A DNA stretch of 64,000 bases from Anabaena sp. PCC 7108. Its GTDB lineage: Bacteria; Cyanobacteriota; Cyanobacteriia; Cyanobacteriales; Nostocaceae. Position numbers and translations under genes: made by a program. Below the pieces are notes generated by a model, which was given only the letters and a program-made list of their open reading frames with translations, made no database searches and had not been told where the DNA came from. The stretch spans positions 124,001 through 188,000 of the forward strand of contig NZ_KB235896.1 of assembly GCF_000332135.1 (NCBI RefSeq), in the 5' to 3' direction. This document shows, one piece after another, positions 46,462 to 54,979 of the stretch. Position 1 is the stretch's first letter. The number at the start of each line of letters is the position of its first letter.

Positions 46462-47502
46462 ATGACTAATATATTTAGAGGATTTATCCAAAAAGTAGGT
46501 AGTGGCAGTCATACATCAGAAAATTTAACTCGTGCTGAAGCCGCTACTGCTACAAAAATGATGTTAATAGGTGAAGCGACACCAGTACAAATTGGTGCTT
46601 TTTTAATTGCTCACCGCATTAAACGTCCCACTGGAGAAGAGTTAGCGGGAATGTTAGATGCTTATTATCAACTTGGTCCGAAGTTGCAACCAATAGCAGA
46701 AACTGTCATTGTTTTAGGCATACCCTATGATGGCAGAACCCGCACCGCGCCAATTAATATTATTACAGCTTTATTATTAGCGGCTGCGGGAAAACCTGTG
46801 ATTATGCACGGGGGGAATCGCTTACCAACAAAATATGGTTTACCTTTAATAGATATTTGGCAAGGTTTAGGAGTCGATTGGACTGATTTACCACTCGAAC
46901 AAACCCAGCAGATTTTTGAGAAAACAGGAATTGGTTTTGTTTATACACCAAAGCATTTCCCGTTAAATCAAACTTTGTGGGAATATCGTGATCAATTGGG
47001 TAAGCGTCCACCATTAGCAACAATGGAGTTAATTTGGTCTCCATACGCTGGGGATGCTCACATCATTGCTGGCTTTGTTCACCCCCCGACAGAAGCAATG
47101 TTTCAGATAGCATTGGGCTTGCGTGGAGTAACAAAATTTACTTTTGTCAAGGGTTTAGAAGGTAGCTGTGATTTACCGCGCGATCGCACAGCAATCATCG
47201 GACTATCTTCACAAACAACATCCCCAGAATTAGAACGACTCCAACTTGTACCCCGTGAATACGGTTTTACTACCAAAAATGTCCCCCTTGGCACTACCGA
47301 AGAACTCATCAACGATATGCAAGCAGTTTTGGCTGGTAAACCAGTTGAACTCATGCAAACAGCTTTATGGAATGGCAGTTTTTACCTTTGGCGAAGTGGG
47401 ATTTGCCCAGATATTCGTGCTGGGATGGATAAAGCATCCAAGTTATTTAGCAGTGGCGCAGTAGCGGCTAAACTTCAAGAACTAAAAATTGAATTTAGGT
47501 AA
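46462..47502 (+). CDS. Anthranilate phosphoribosyltransferase-like protein (TrpD2/YbiB type)
   Basis: The 346-residue protein has the nucleoside phosphorylase/TrpD fold: an N-terminal helical domain with LTRAEAATATKMMLIGEATP and a PRPP-type domain with GIPYDGRTRTAP and MHGGNRLPTKYGLP. The anthranilate-site and PRPP-loop motifs differ from true TrpD (KHGNR appears as HGGNR), matching the TrpD2 family, some members of which bind nucleic acid rather than making tryptophan. It ends 7 bp from the convergent MBL-fold gene. Confidence 0.85.
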   Translation: MTNIFRGFIQKVGSGSHTSENLTRAEAATATKMMLIGEATPVQIGAFLIAHRIKRPTGEELAGMLDAYYQLGPKLQPIAETVIVLGIPYDGRTRTAPINIITALLLAAAGKPVIMHGGNRLPTKYGLPLIDIWQGLGVDWTDLPLEQTQQIFEKTGIGFVYTPKHFPLNQTLWEYRDQLGKRPPLATMELIWSPYAGDAHIIAGFVHPPTEAMFQIALGLRGVTKFTFVKGLEGSCDLPRDRTAIIGLSSQTTSPELERLQLVPREYGFTTKNVPLGTTEELINDMQAVLAGKPVELMQTALWNGSFYLWRSGICPDIRAGMDKASKLFSSGAVAAKLQELKIEFR

Positions 47503-47509
47503 CTTGAAG

Positions 47510-48412
47510 TTACGGAATCACTGGCAACACCATACCTTCGCAAGCTAGTAACACATTAGGAAAATTAGATTTCAGTTGGTCTTGAATTTGGTCAAGAAAA
47601 ACATCATCGTCGTCTGGATGATGGTGCGAAATTACTAACTTTTGTACACCAGCACTTTGAGCTAAATCCACCGGAGTTTTCCAGAGTAATTCAGCATACT
47701 CATGGTTTTTATTAGTTGGCGGAGTATAGGTAGCGTTAGTCACTAGTAAATCAACACCTGCTATGATTTTTAGAATCTGCTCTTGCTCTTCTAAATCAAG
47801 ATTCTGGTGTAAATCGGTCACATAGCTCATGCTATGGTTTCCCCAACTGATTCGGTAGCCAATTGACCTCTGGTTTTTATTAATTAATGCTGTTGTAATT
47901 TTGACATCACCTAATTCCACTGCATTCCCAGGAATTAAATGATGAAAAAGCAACTCCGACTGCATTACCTGTAAAGGGTAAGGAAAGTGAGGTTGGAGCA
48001 TCTGATCGCACAGGCATTGTTTGATTGATGCGCCATTTGAGGCAGCCGTACCATAAATATGAAAGCAATTATCGGTAATAAATGCAGGTGCAAAAAAGGG
48101 AAATCCTTGAATGCGATTTGATTGGGAGTTAGTAAAAAATAAATGGGCTTCTAAAGGCTCTTGTAGTTGTTGCCAAGTCTTACCTAAAACCCGTAAGCCA
48201 GTACCTCCATCAAAAATCAAGCGTTGCCCTGCTATACATATCTCTACGCAAGCAGTATTACTACCGTAGCGGCAGGTATGACTGTTTGGGGTAGCAATTA
48301 AACCGCGCACACCCCAGAATTTAACCCAAAACTCCCCAGCAAGGTTATTTAGCGTGGGAGTTAACTTTTCATTGACGTAGCTTTGGGAATCAGACAGCTC
48401 AAAATTTGACAT
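47510..48412 (-). CDS. MBL-fold protein lacking the HxHxDH metal motif
   Basis: The 300-residue protein follows the cyanobacterial metallo-beta-lactamase-fold pattern: KFWGVRGLIATPNSHTCRYG, NTACVEI, IFDGGTGLR, and late HHHPDDDD near residue 272. The key metal loop normally written THTHWDH is TNSQSNR here (residues 94-100), so all three histidines and the aspartate are replaced. YVTD near 210 keeps its aspartate. It is probably not a conventional metallo-hydrolase; it may bind a ligand or be degenerate. It starts 11 bp after panD, so the two are likely co-transcribed. Confidence 0.85.
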   Translation of the reverse strand: MSNFELSDSQSYVNEKLTPTLNNLAGEFWVKFWGVRGLIATPNSHTCRYGSNTACVEICIAGQRLIFDGGTGLRVLGKTWQQLQEPLEAHLFFTNSQSNRIQGFPFFAPAFITDNCFHIYGTAASNGASIKQCLCDQMLQPHFPYPLQVMQSELLFHHLIPGNAVELGDVKITTALINKNQRSIGYRISWGNHSMSYVTDLHQNLDLEEQEQILKIIAGVDLLVTNATYTPPTNKNHEYAELLWKTPVDLAQSAGVQKLVISHHHPDDDDVFLDQIQDQLKSNFPNVLLACEGMVLPVIP

Positions 48413-48423
48413 TTTTCTTGAAA

Positions 48424-48807
48424 TTAGAGCTTACTGAGCAGATCATCGTAGTTTCGTACTTCCAGCATCCGGTTTTTTTCGTCCACAATGACAACCGTAG
48501 GAGAGTAATGTTTTAACTCCTCTAGTGTAAACTGCCCGTAAGTCATTATAATCAAGCGATCGCCAATAATGCCTAAACGTGCGGCCGCTCCATTTAATTC
48601 AATGGCTCCTGAATTAGCGGTTGCAGGAATTGCGTAAGTAATAAAACGCTTACCATTAGCATTATTCACTACTTGTACTTGCTCATAAGGTAAAATACCA
48701 GCTTTATCTAAAAGTACTTCATCAATGCTGATACTACCCACGTAGTTGATATTCGCTGCCGTGAGGGTACAGTTATGAATCTTAGCCAAAAGGAGAGTGC
48801 GCTGCAT
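48424..48807 (-). CDS. panD: Aspartate 1-decarboxylase (pyruvoyl enzyme)
   Basis: PanD makes beta-alanine from aspartate for pantothenate and coenzyme A. The 127-residue proenzyme has the self-cleavage site in [10 protein letters not shown] (Gly-Ser, residues about 24-25), which yields the pyruvoyl group. The active-site threonine/tyrosine region is [10 protein letters not shown], and [19 protein letters not shown] completes the barrel. Length is normal. The MBL-fold gene follows 11 bp downstream. Confidence 0.95.
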   Translation of the reverse strand: MQRTLLLAKIHNCTLTAANINYVGSISIDEVLLDKAGILPYEQVQVVNNANGKRFITYAIPATANSGAIELNGAAARLGIIGDRLIIMTYGQFTLEELKHYSPTVVIVDEKNRMLEVRNYDDLLSKL

Positions 48808-48947
48808 TTCGGTTTGGTTTTTTCTGCAACAAGTGAGCGTGGTTTTAATCTGGTCAATAGGGTTGTTGGCGGTTTTTTCAGTTTTGTCATGGGCAATTGG
48901 TATTTATTATACCCATTACCCATCACTTATTACTCATTACCCAACAT

Positions 48948-49460
48948 CTATTTTTTAGCAGCTTTGATAAACTTCTCTACTAAGGGTGCAACCCTCTCTA
49001 CATCCTGCCAACCGAGTATTTCTGTCACTTTCTTTTCCAAGTTTTTATAAGTGCGAAAAAATTCGGCAATTTCATCTAGACGGTGGGGAGGTACATCCTG
49101 CAATGATTTTACATGGGCGTAGCGTGGATCTTTGTCGGGAACACAAAGAATTTTTTCATCGCGGTCGCCACCATCAATCATTTCCAAATAACCAATGGGT
49201 CTTGCAGCAATGACACAACCAGGGAAGGTCGGTTCATCCATTATTACCATACCATCTAGCGGATCGCCATCATCAGCTAATGTGTTGGGTATAAACCCGT
49301 AGTCATAAGGGTATTTTACTGAGGAAGAAAGTACCCGGTCTAAGGAAAAAGCTTGCAAGTCTTTATCAAATTCGTATTTATTTTTACTCCCGCCAGGAAT
49401 TTCAATCAGAACGTTGATCACACCCGGTTTCGGTTGGGCAGGAATAAGGGATAAATCCAC
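48948..49460 (-). CDS. ppa: Soluble inorganic pyrophosphatase (family I)
   Basis: This 170-residue Mg-dependent enzyme hydrolyses pyrophosphate to phosphate in the cytoplasm. The signature [10 protein letters not shown] and the upstream [12 protein letters not shown] segment carry the metal-binding aspartates and catalytic tyrosine; KDPRYAHVK is also conserved. Length matches bacterial family I. The 140-bp spacer before panD contains a short degenerate TTACCCA/TCACTTA heptamer run (48907-48945). Confidence 0.96.
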   Translation of the reverse strand: MDLSLIPAQPKPGVINVLIEIPGGSKNKYEFDKDLQAFSLDRVLSSSVKYPYDYGFIPNTLADDGDPLDGMVIMDEPTFPGCVIAARPIGYLEMIDGGDRDEKILCVPDKDPRYAHVKSLQDVPPHRLDEIAEFFRTYKNLEKKVTEILGWQDVERVAPLVEKFIKAAKK

Positions 49461-49653
49461 AATAAAACTCCTCTACTAAAAGTTAATCACGGGGACAATC
49501 AGTTTGGTTCCCCGTGTAGAATTTTAGAGCAATTTTGGATCTCTGCCCAAGGTATTCATTTAAATGCTATTTACTAGTATTTTTATACTAAATAAATTGA
49601 CCATCTAGTCGCTTTGTAGAGTATATATTTGTCACAATGCTTTTACATCTTGT

Positions 49654-49842
49654 TTAATCCTTACTTCTGTCCAGGTAATAGGTTAGCTGTTGCTGACTAT
49701 TCTGAACATCGGGTGAAGAATAGTGAGAAATGATAAATACAGGGAGGATCAGGGTTACCAGAGCGATCGCAGTTCCCACAATGTCTGCCAAACGTTGGGA
49801 ATATGTGTCGGAAGAATTGGCAGACTGGCTATTTGAATTCAT
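49654..49842 (-). CDS. Small single-helix membrane protein
   Basis: This 62-residue protein has a polar N-terminus (NSNSQSANSSDTYSQRLAD), one hydrophobic helix (IVGTAIALVTLILPVFIIS) and a polar tail. Similar small proteins seem conserved in filamentous cyanobacteria, but I know no function. It precedes ppa on the same strand with a 193-bp gap, so it is likely transcribed separately. Confidence 0.6.
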   Translation of the reverse strand: MNSNSQSANSSDTYSQRLADIVGTAIALVTLILPVFIISHYSSPDVQNSQQQLTYYLDRSKD

Positions 49843-50089
49843 ACAAAATTGTGGTTTGTCATATCACTTGTTAGTTTTACTCTCTATAAAGAGAGTCTCA
49901 ATATTATTCTAGCTATTTTTTTTCGTAAACTCTGTAGCTTTAAAGAATCTCATCTATTTTGAAAAGGGGCAAACCAGTTTTTTATACATGATACTTTTGT
50001 TACAAATTAAGTGTCAAACATCTGATACTTTTTTGGGTAACTAAATATTTTCAGATACTTTTTTGATCTGTGTCAGGGTTAGTTGACAT

Positions 50090-50105
50090 TGTGATCATGA
50101 TCACT
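50090..50105. promoter_or_regulatory. CRP/SyCRP1-like binding site
   Basis: TGTGATCATGATCACT matches TGTGA-N6-TCACA at nine of ten specified positions and includes a perfect 14-bp palindrome (GTGATCATGATCAC). Cyanobacterial cAMP receptor proteins recognise this consensus. The nearest start codon is that of the small membrane protein at 49842, about 250 bp away on the minus strand; no plus-strand gene follows closely. Function is inferred from sequence only. Confidence 0.5.
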
Positions 50106-50610
50106 GCATTATTGATTACCTTGTGAGTTGGAGTTGATGTTCAATAAACTAAGTTGATTAAGATGATGTCCTCAGATTATAACATCTGAAAAGGCTTTTG
50201 GTAAGAGTATTTGCGTCGATGTTATTAGGTTTGATACAGTTTACATTTAGCTAAACTTACTTAAAGCATTTTAGGTATTGTCAATTGCTCAACTGTAGAT
50301 ACACAGGAAAATCTGAGCATTCCGGAAAATCAGAGTAATGATATTCTTTCAGCAGAATCATCCCCTCGCAAAATAATAGCTGCATAGTAACTATTTCACT
50401 AGGTTTGTTCAGTGATTGTTACCAAAAGCATTTGCAAATCTAAATTTTCTGGCATGGTAATTGTTACTGTTTCTTTGTCAATCTCTATATAAGTAGATAA
50501 AAAACATCTAGATAGTAGAGATTTGCTGACAGCAAACAATTAGCAATATTACGGCAGAATTTAGGAGTCAGAAGTAGCTACAGGTTTACAGTTTCAGTAA
50601 GAGTAAGGGA

Positions 50611-50639
50611 TTAAAAAACCGCCTTTGTACAAAGGCGGT
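50611..50639 (-). terminator. Intrinsic terminator for the DUF362 gene
   Basis: A perfect 22-bp palindrome ACCGCCTTTGTACAAAGGCG+GT (50618-50639) is followed on the minus strand by TTTTTAA. It lies 143 bp beyond the DUF362 stop codon and has the GC stem plus U-run of an intrinsic terminator. Confidence 0.75.
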
Positions 50640-50781
50640 ATGCTTAAGCAATCAGAGGTAATCACAAATTACTTTGTCATTGGCTAGATGGCTGTCATAT
50701 ACTTATCGCTATTCACCATCTAGATTTCCACAAGATTAAAAAAAAATTATTTAAAGGTTAAGGAATCATCTGTCTGCACTT

Positions 50782-51753
50782 TTATCCTTTGCCATAAGCA
50801 CTCATTGGTTCTTTAATAAATCGGATGTAAAGATGCCTAAATGTGGACTTAATCACACGAGGCATAGCAAAATCAATAGGCATTAATTTTTCTGGTAATT
50901 GCCAATCTTCTATTCGTAGTAAATCTGGTGATAAATTAGGAAAGTCAATTTCACTTAATTCTGGACAAATTCCTAGTCTTTGGGAAGCGGCAACAGTGGG
51001 AACTTGTTCAGGTAAAACTTTGAGAACTTCCAGCATTGCCCTATCTAAAGCAAATACATTAGCTGATGCTGCTAAAACTTCTAAATTACGAGGTTCTCCA
51101 CCACTTGGTCCATTACCTTCATGACCAATAATACCATCTAAAATGGTTAGATTGGGGTTAATTGCCCTAGCTGTTTCTACTAACATTTCTCCAAATCTGT
51201 TAGCATCTTTGCCAGCTTCCATATGCCACCAAGCTTTCATTTTCCCAGGAACGCAACCAAAGAGATTTTTTACTCCTAAAGTTAAAGTTAATTGCATATG
51301 AGATTTAACTTTGGGGAGATTAATAATCACGTCTGCTTCCATTGCTTCTTTAGAGAGTAGTAGGTGATTAAAATTGTCGTTGACTGTTTGATAACGTTTA
51401 CCATGAAATTCAACAAGCGGTAAATTCAATTCTTCTAAAATTGGTAATAAACCATTAGCTATCGCTACACCTTTTGCACTCCCAAAAGCGGGGCTATCTC
51501 CCAAAAATGGCTTACCACCAACTGCAATTACCATTTCGGCAACAGCACGTACTAATTCTGGACGGGTGGTACATTCTTTAGTCGGACGAGAACCTGTGAG
51601 GAGGTTGGGTTTGAGTAAAACCCGGTTTCCTGGTTTAACAAAAGCAGCCATGCCCCCTAAAGGTTCTAGCAGTGTTTCCAAGGATTCTTTTAAAGCGTCT
51701 TGTGCGTAGGATTTAGCTCGAATCAGACTAACAGATGGTTGTTGTGTTTGCAT
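50782..51753 (-). CDS. DUF362 family protein
   Basis: The 323-residue protein is a DUF362 domain. It contains VLLKPNLLTGSRPTKECTTR, GDSPAFGSAKG, and INLPKVKSHMQLTLTLGVKN followed by LFGCVPGKMKAWWH. Many DUF362 proteins carry a C-terminal 2x4Fe-4S ferredoxin domain, which this one lacks. Cyanobacterial homologues are conserved but uncharacterised. A clear terminator follows at 50611-50639. Confidence 0.88.
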   Translation of the reverse strand: MQTQQPSVSLIRAKSYAQDALKESLETLLEPLGGMAAFVKPGNRVLLKPNLLTGSRPTKECTTRPELVRAVAEMVIAVGGKPFLGDSPAFGSAKGVAIANGLLPILEELNLPLVEFHGKRYQTVNDNFNHLLLSKEAMEADVIINLPKVKSHMQLTLTLGVKNLFGCVPGKMKAWWHMEAGKDANRFGEMLVETARAINPNLTILDGIIGHEGNGPSGGEPRNLEVLAASANVFALDRAMLEVLKVLPEQVPTVAASQRLGICPELSEIDFPNLSPDLLRIEDWQLPEKLMPIDFAMPRVIKSTFRHLYIRFIKEPMSAYGKG

Positions 51754-51937
51754 GGGGAATAGTTGCGTTATTATAATAATATAAACGAAATTTAGATAAA
51801 ATCAAGGTAAGTCGGTTAATACTAAGTTAATAGTAATAAATTATGCCTAAATTCCTATATACATGATTTTTAAGTTATTAGTAATTAGCAATGCAACTTA
51901 ATTAAATTAATTCTTGACTATCTTTTTATTGGGATTT

Positions 51938-52291
51938 TTACACTAATAAATTTTCTATTCCTATTGTTGTTGCTATTGTGGAAAATTGGATAACTCTGCT
52001 ATATTGCAACCGCCATTGTAAAGCGTTAGAAATCGTTAGATAGCCTATTGTTGGAGGTGATTGTAAAATTCTTTCTGCTAGTGCCTCGCGCCCAATTTCA
52101 TCCAAAGGAAAATTCCGTTCCTCTAAAAAAGCGATCACATCATCTTTATTGCCATTACGGCGGATAATTTCCATAATTCCATAAGTAGTTTGATAATCTC
52201 CAGTTCGTTCCTTTTCTACAAAAAAAACGTTATGAAATTTTAAATTAGCAGTTAGAGAAAAAGGTATCAGATGTAAAATCAAACTGATCAT
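51938..52291 (-). CDS. Unrecognised protein, probably a 3' gene fragment
   Basis: The frame of 117 codons overlaps the end of the cytosine methyltransferase by 47 bp in another frame. Its first 20 or so residues are probably not native, since they lie over the methyltransferase 3' end. The later part (RTGDYQTTYGIMEIIRRNG, then DEIGREALAERILQSPP and LTISNALQWRLQYS) looks like real protein, but I recognise no family. It may be the C-terminus of another gene joined here by deletion, possibly part of the restriction-modification locus. Confidence 0.45.
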   Translation of the reverse strand: MISLILHLIPFSLTANLKFHNVFFVEKERTGDYQTTYGIMEIIRRNGNKDDVIAFLEERNFPLDEIGREALAERILQSPPTIGYLTISNALQWRLQYSRVIQFSTIATTIGIENLLV

Positions 52292-53054
52292 CTACTATTA
52301 AATTATCTTGCAAAATATCTTTTAACCTTTGTCTTGGTTTGATATCAGGTAAAGTAGGAAGATTCAGGGTTAACATTTTATTTTTATAAGCAATTCCCCA
52401 ATTATAATTTTTACCTTCATTTACCATTATAGGTATCATATATTTATTTATTAATATTTCTGGATTGTGTAAATTTTCTAAATCTGATTCAGTCAAGAAA
52501 ACTGATGTATTTTGTAAAAGCTGAGAATTTATATTAACTGAATTTAATTTAGTTCCGAAAATAAAAATTCTGTCTCTATTTTGTGGTATACCAAAGCTAA
52601 TAGGACTAATAATTCTCCATTCAATCAAATAATCTAATTCCGATAGAGCATTTAAAATTACTCGAAAATGATAGCCATTTTCCATTGTTAACAGTCTTTT
52701 GACATTTTCTAAGAAGAAATATTTAGGTTTTTTTTCGGCTATTATTTCTACAATACGTTCAAATAAAGTTCCTCTAACACTATCTCTCACACCTAGTTTT
52801 TTACCAGCAGGGCTAAATGGTTGACAAGGAAAGCCAGCAGTCAAAATATCATGATTGGGTATATCTGATATAGTAATTTTATTAATGTCATCTAACATTA
52901 TGGAATTTTTACCAAAATTACTTTCATAAACTTGACAACTGAGTTTATTGATATCATTAGCCCATACACTTTGAATATTCGCATTTTCTAAGCCTAAGCG
53001 AAAACCGCCAATACCAGCAAATAATTCTATAGCTTTTAAATTGTTTGTTTTCAT
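52245..53054 (-). CDS. Truncated DNA (cytosine-5) methyltransferase
   Basis: The 269-residue protein has motif I (ELFAGIGGFRLGLE, about 10-23), the catalytic motif IV GFPCQPFSPAG with Cys77, motif VI ENV (116-118) and motif VIII QNRDRIF (158-164). After RQRLKDIL the chain ends, soon after the junction DDQFDFTSDTFFSNC. The usual target-recognition region with motifs IX and X is missing; full enzymes are about 320-420 residues. The reading frame of an unrelated fragment takes over downstream. It is probably inactive. No intact restriction enzyme gene is adjacent. Confidence 0.85.
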   Translation of the reverse strand: MKTNNLKAIELFAGIGGFRLGLENANIQSVWANDINKLSCQVYESNFGKNSIMLDDINKITISDIPNHDILTAGFPCQPFSPAGKKLGVRDSVRGTLFERIVEIIAEKKPKYFFLENVKRLLTMENGYHFRVILNALSELDYLIEWRIISPISFGIPQNRDRIFIFGTKLNSVNINSQLLQNTSVFLTESDLENLHNPEILINKYMIPIMVNEGKNYNWGIAYKNKMLTLNLPTLPDIKPRQRLKDILQDNLIVDDQFDFTSDTFFSNC

Positions 53055-53121
53055 ATATTAATCAGTTGACTTACCCTATCTATCAGATCCCCGAATTCTT
53101 GAGAAGTCGAGGATCTTGTAT

Positions 53122-54531
53122 TTATGTTAAAGGCACAATTGCACTCATTTGTTCTAAATCTAAAACAGTGGCTAATTCTACTTCTGTCATTAAGCCTTTT
53201 TCTAAAACAATTTGCCGCAGAGATTTACCTGTTTCTAAAGATTCTTTAGCGACAGCAGCAGCATTAAGATAACCGATGTGAGTATTCAAGGCTGTGACTA
53301 ATGCTAAACTGCCTTCAGCATAAGCTAAACAACGTTCTTTATTTGCAATAATGCCTTGAATACAGCTTGTAGTTAAAGCCGAAATTGTATTACCTAAAAT
53401 CTCAATGCTGTGAATTAAATTATAGGCAATCAGAGGCATCATCACATTTAATTCTAATTGTCCAGCTTGGGCAGCGAGTGCGATCGCACTATCATATCCC
53501 ATTACCTGAAAACAGACCATTGATGTCATCTCTGCCATAACTGGGTTATATTTTCCGGGCATAATTGAAGAACCAGGTTGGACTGGAGGTAGTTGAATTT
53601 CCTTAAACCCTGTTTTGGGTCCCGAATCCATTAAACGCAGGTCATGGGAGATTTTCACCAAGTCCTGTGCTAAATTCCGCAACGCCCCGGAAACATTCAC
53701 AAACGCCCCCATACTTTGCATAGCAGCCATTAAATGGGGTGCAGGTTCTAGGGGAAATTCCAATAATTGCGAGAGGATATCTACAACTCTTTGACGATAT
53801 TCAGGGTGAGTATTCATTCCTGTTCCCGCAGCACTACCACCTAAACCCAATACCATCAAATCCCCAGAAGCAATATAAAGACGGTTTTGGTGTTCTGAGA
53901 GGATTTGCGCCCAAGCCGCAAAATTATCACCTAATCGCACTGGTACAGCGTCTTGGAGGTGGGTTCTCCCAGATTTGACAATATCTTGAAATTCTGTAGC
54001 TTTTGCTTCTAAAGCAGAAATTGCTAATTCTAAAGCTGGGTGTAAAGTTTGGGAAAGCGCCAATAAACCACCAATGCGAATTGCTGTAGGGATGACATCG
54101 TTGGTAGACTGCCCATAGTTTACATGATCGTTAGGACTAACGCGTTTGTAGTTACCTTTTTCGTCACCAAGAATTTCTAGCGCCCGATTTGCGAGAACTT
54201 CGTTAATATTCATGTGGTGTGATGTTCCCGCACCAGCTTGATAAACATCAACGACAAATTGATCTCGTAATTTACCTGCGAGGATTTCATCAACAGCTTG
54301 GATAATCACTTCACTTATATCTGCGGGAATACAACCCAATTCACCATTGACAATTGCGGTAGCTTTTTTAATATACAAACAAGCATCAACGTAAGTAGGT
54401 AAAGGCTTTAAGCCACTAATGGGGAAGTTTTCGATAGCCCGTTGGGTTTGGATACCATAGTAAACATGATTGGGGATAGTGCGATCGCCCATCGAATCCC
54501 GTTCTATGCGAAAATCTGTATTGTCAGTCAT
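53122..54531 (-). CDS. aspA: Aspartate ammonia-lyase
   Basis: The 469-residue enzyme of the aspartase/fumarase superfamily converts L-aspartate to fumarate and ammonium. Its signature GSSIMPGKYNPV lies near residue 317. Other conserved blocks are SGRTHLQDAVPVRLG and NYGQSTNDVIPTA. The N-terminal FRIERDSMGDRTIPNHVYYG favours aspartase over class II fumarase, though the two are close. It stands between a MITE cluster and the methyltransferase. It is translated from ATG 54529-54531. Confidence 0.9.
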   Translation of the reverse strand: MTDNTDFRIERDSMGDRTIPNHVYYGIQTQRAIENFPISGLKPLPTYVDACLYIKKATAIVNGELGCIPADISEVIIQAVDEILAGKLRDQFVVDVYQAGAGTSHHMNINEVLANRALEILGDEKGNYKRVSPNDHVNYGQSTNDVIPTAIRIGGLLALSQTLHPALELAISALEAKATEFQDIVKSGRTHLQDAVPVRLGDNFAAWAQILSEHQNRLYIASGDLMVLGLGGSAAGTGMNTHPEYRQRVVDILSQLLEFPLEPAPHLMAAMQSMGAFVNVSGALRNLAQDLVKISHDLRLMDSGPKTGFKEIQLPPVQPGSSIMPGKYNPVMAEMTSMVCFQVMGYDSAIALAAQAGQLELNVMMPLIAYNLIHSIEILGNTISALTTSCIQGIIANKERCLAYAEGSLALVTALNTHIGYLNAAAVAKESLETGKSLRQIVLEKGLMTEVELATVLDLEQMSAIVPLT

Positions 54532-54648
54532 AGTATTGTTTAGCTCATCTCAAAATACAGATCATCCCATGTAGTTGTACCAAAAAACTAATTTAGAATT
54601 TTTGTAAGTAGTTTAGACAATATGAAATTAGACTTCTTAAACATTCTC

Positions 54649-54972
54649 GGCGTTGCATAATTGCGGGATGATTTGAGAATCTGCATCAATTAATCACCGC
54701 GTCTGGAGGGGAGCATCCCAATTTTGCAAAAATATACGCAACTAACCCAAAAAACCTGTTTTACCTCTTACCTATGCCTTCGGCACGCTACGCGAACGCG
54801 CTCTTCGCGTCTATCCCTACGGGACACTTCGTGAACGCGGTTCGTTTATTTTATGCTTTGTATTCAGTTGGAAGCTCAGATAAAAAATAAACTTACACAT
54901 TTGGGATGCTCCCGTCTGGAGTGTCCCCGCGTCAGCGTGTCAGCCTCAATCATCGCCTTATTCAGCAACGCC
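54649..54972. mobile_element. Outer MITE (family 2) with 8-bp target duplication ACATTCTC
   Basis: Left end GGCGTTGCATAATTGCGGGA and right end ATCGCCTTATTCAGCAACGC+C are inverted repeats of about 30 bp with a few mismatches. ACATTCTC occurs at 54641-54648 and again at 54973-54980. Without the nested insertion at 54709-54913 and one copy of its duplication the element would be 111 bp. The right duplication reaches the stop codon (54980-54982) of the UPF0182 gene, so insertion happened at the very end of that gene. Confidence 0.85.
54709..54913. mobile_element. Nested MITE (family 3) with 8-bp target duplication GTCTGGAG
   Basis: Perfect 13-bp terminal inverted repeats GGGAGCATCCCAA (54709-54721) and TTGGGATGCTCCC (54901-54913) bound a 205-bp element. 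GTCTGGAG is duplicated at 54701-54708 and 54914-54921. Its interior has small palindromes like the Nostoc dispersed repeats (about 54778-54845; CTACGCGAACGCGCTCTTCG). It has no coding capacity and sits inside the outer MITE. Confidence 0.85.
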
Positions 54973-54979
54973 ACATTCT

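Larger units (their letters stand above)
49843..50781. other. 939-bp gene-poor region with regulatory-looking motifs
   Basis: No convincing gene is seen. Three direct repeats of GATACTTTT(TT)G start at 49990, 50024 and 50054. A CRP-like palindrome lies at 50090-50105. A codon-like run without a start (50265-50387 then TAG) could be a gene remnant. A minus-strand terminator lies at 50611-50639. Transcription into this stretch from the left would need an unannotated RNA or a lost gene. Confidence 0.5.

Noticed and set aside
50265-50390. Codon-like run ending in TAG in the gene-poor spacer
   Set aside because: No start codon and an in-frame stop just upstream; composition looks protein-like but no family is recognised, so I do not call a gene.
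53045-53272. Plus-strand 75-codon frame over the aspA and methyltransferase junction
   Set aside because: It overlaps the conserved C-terminus of aspA in antisense and shows no recognisable motif.
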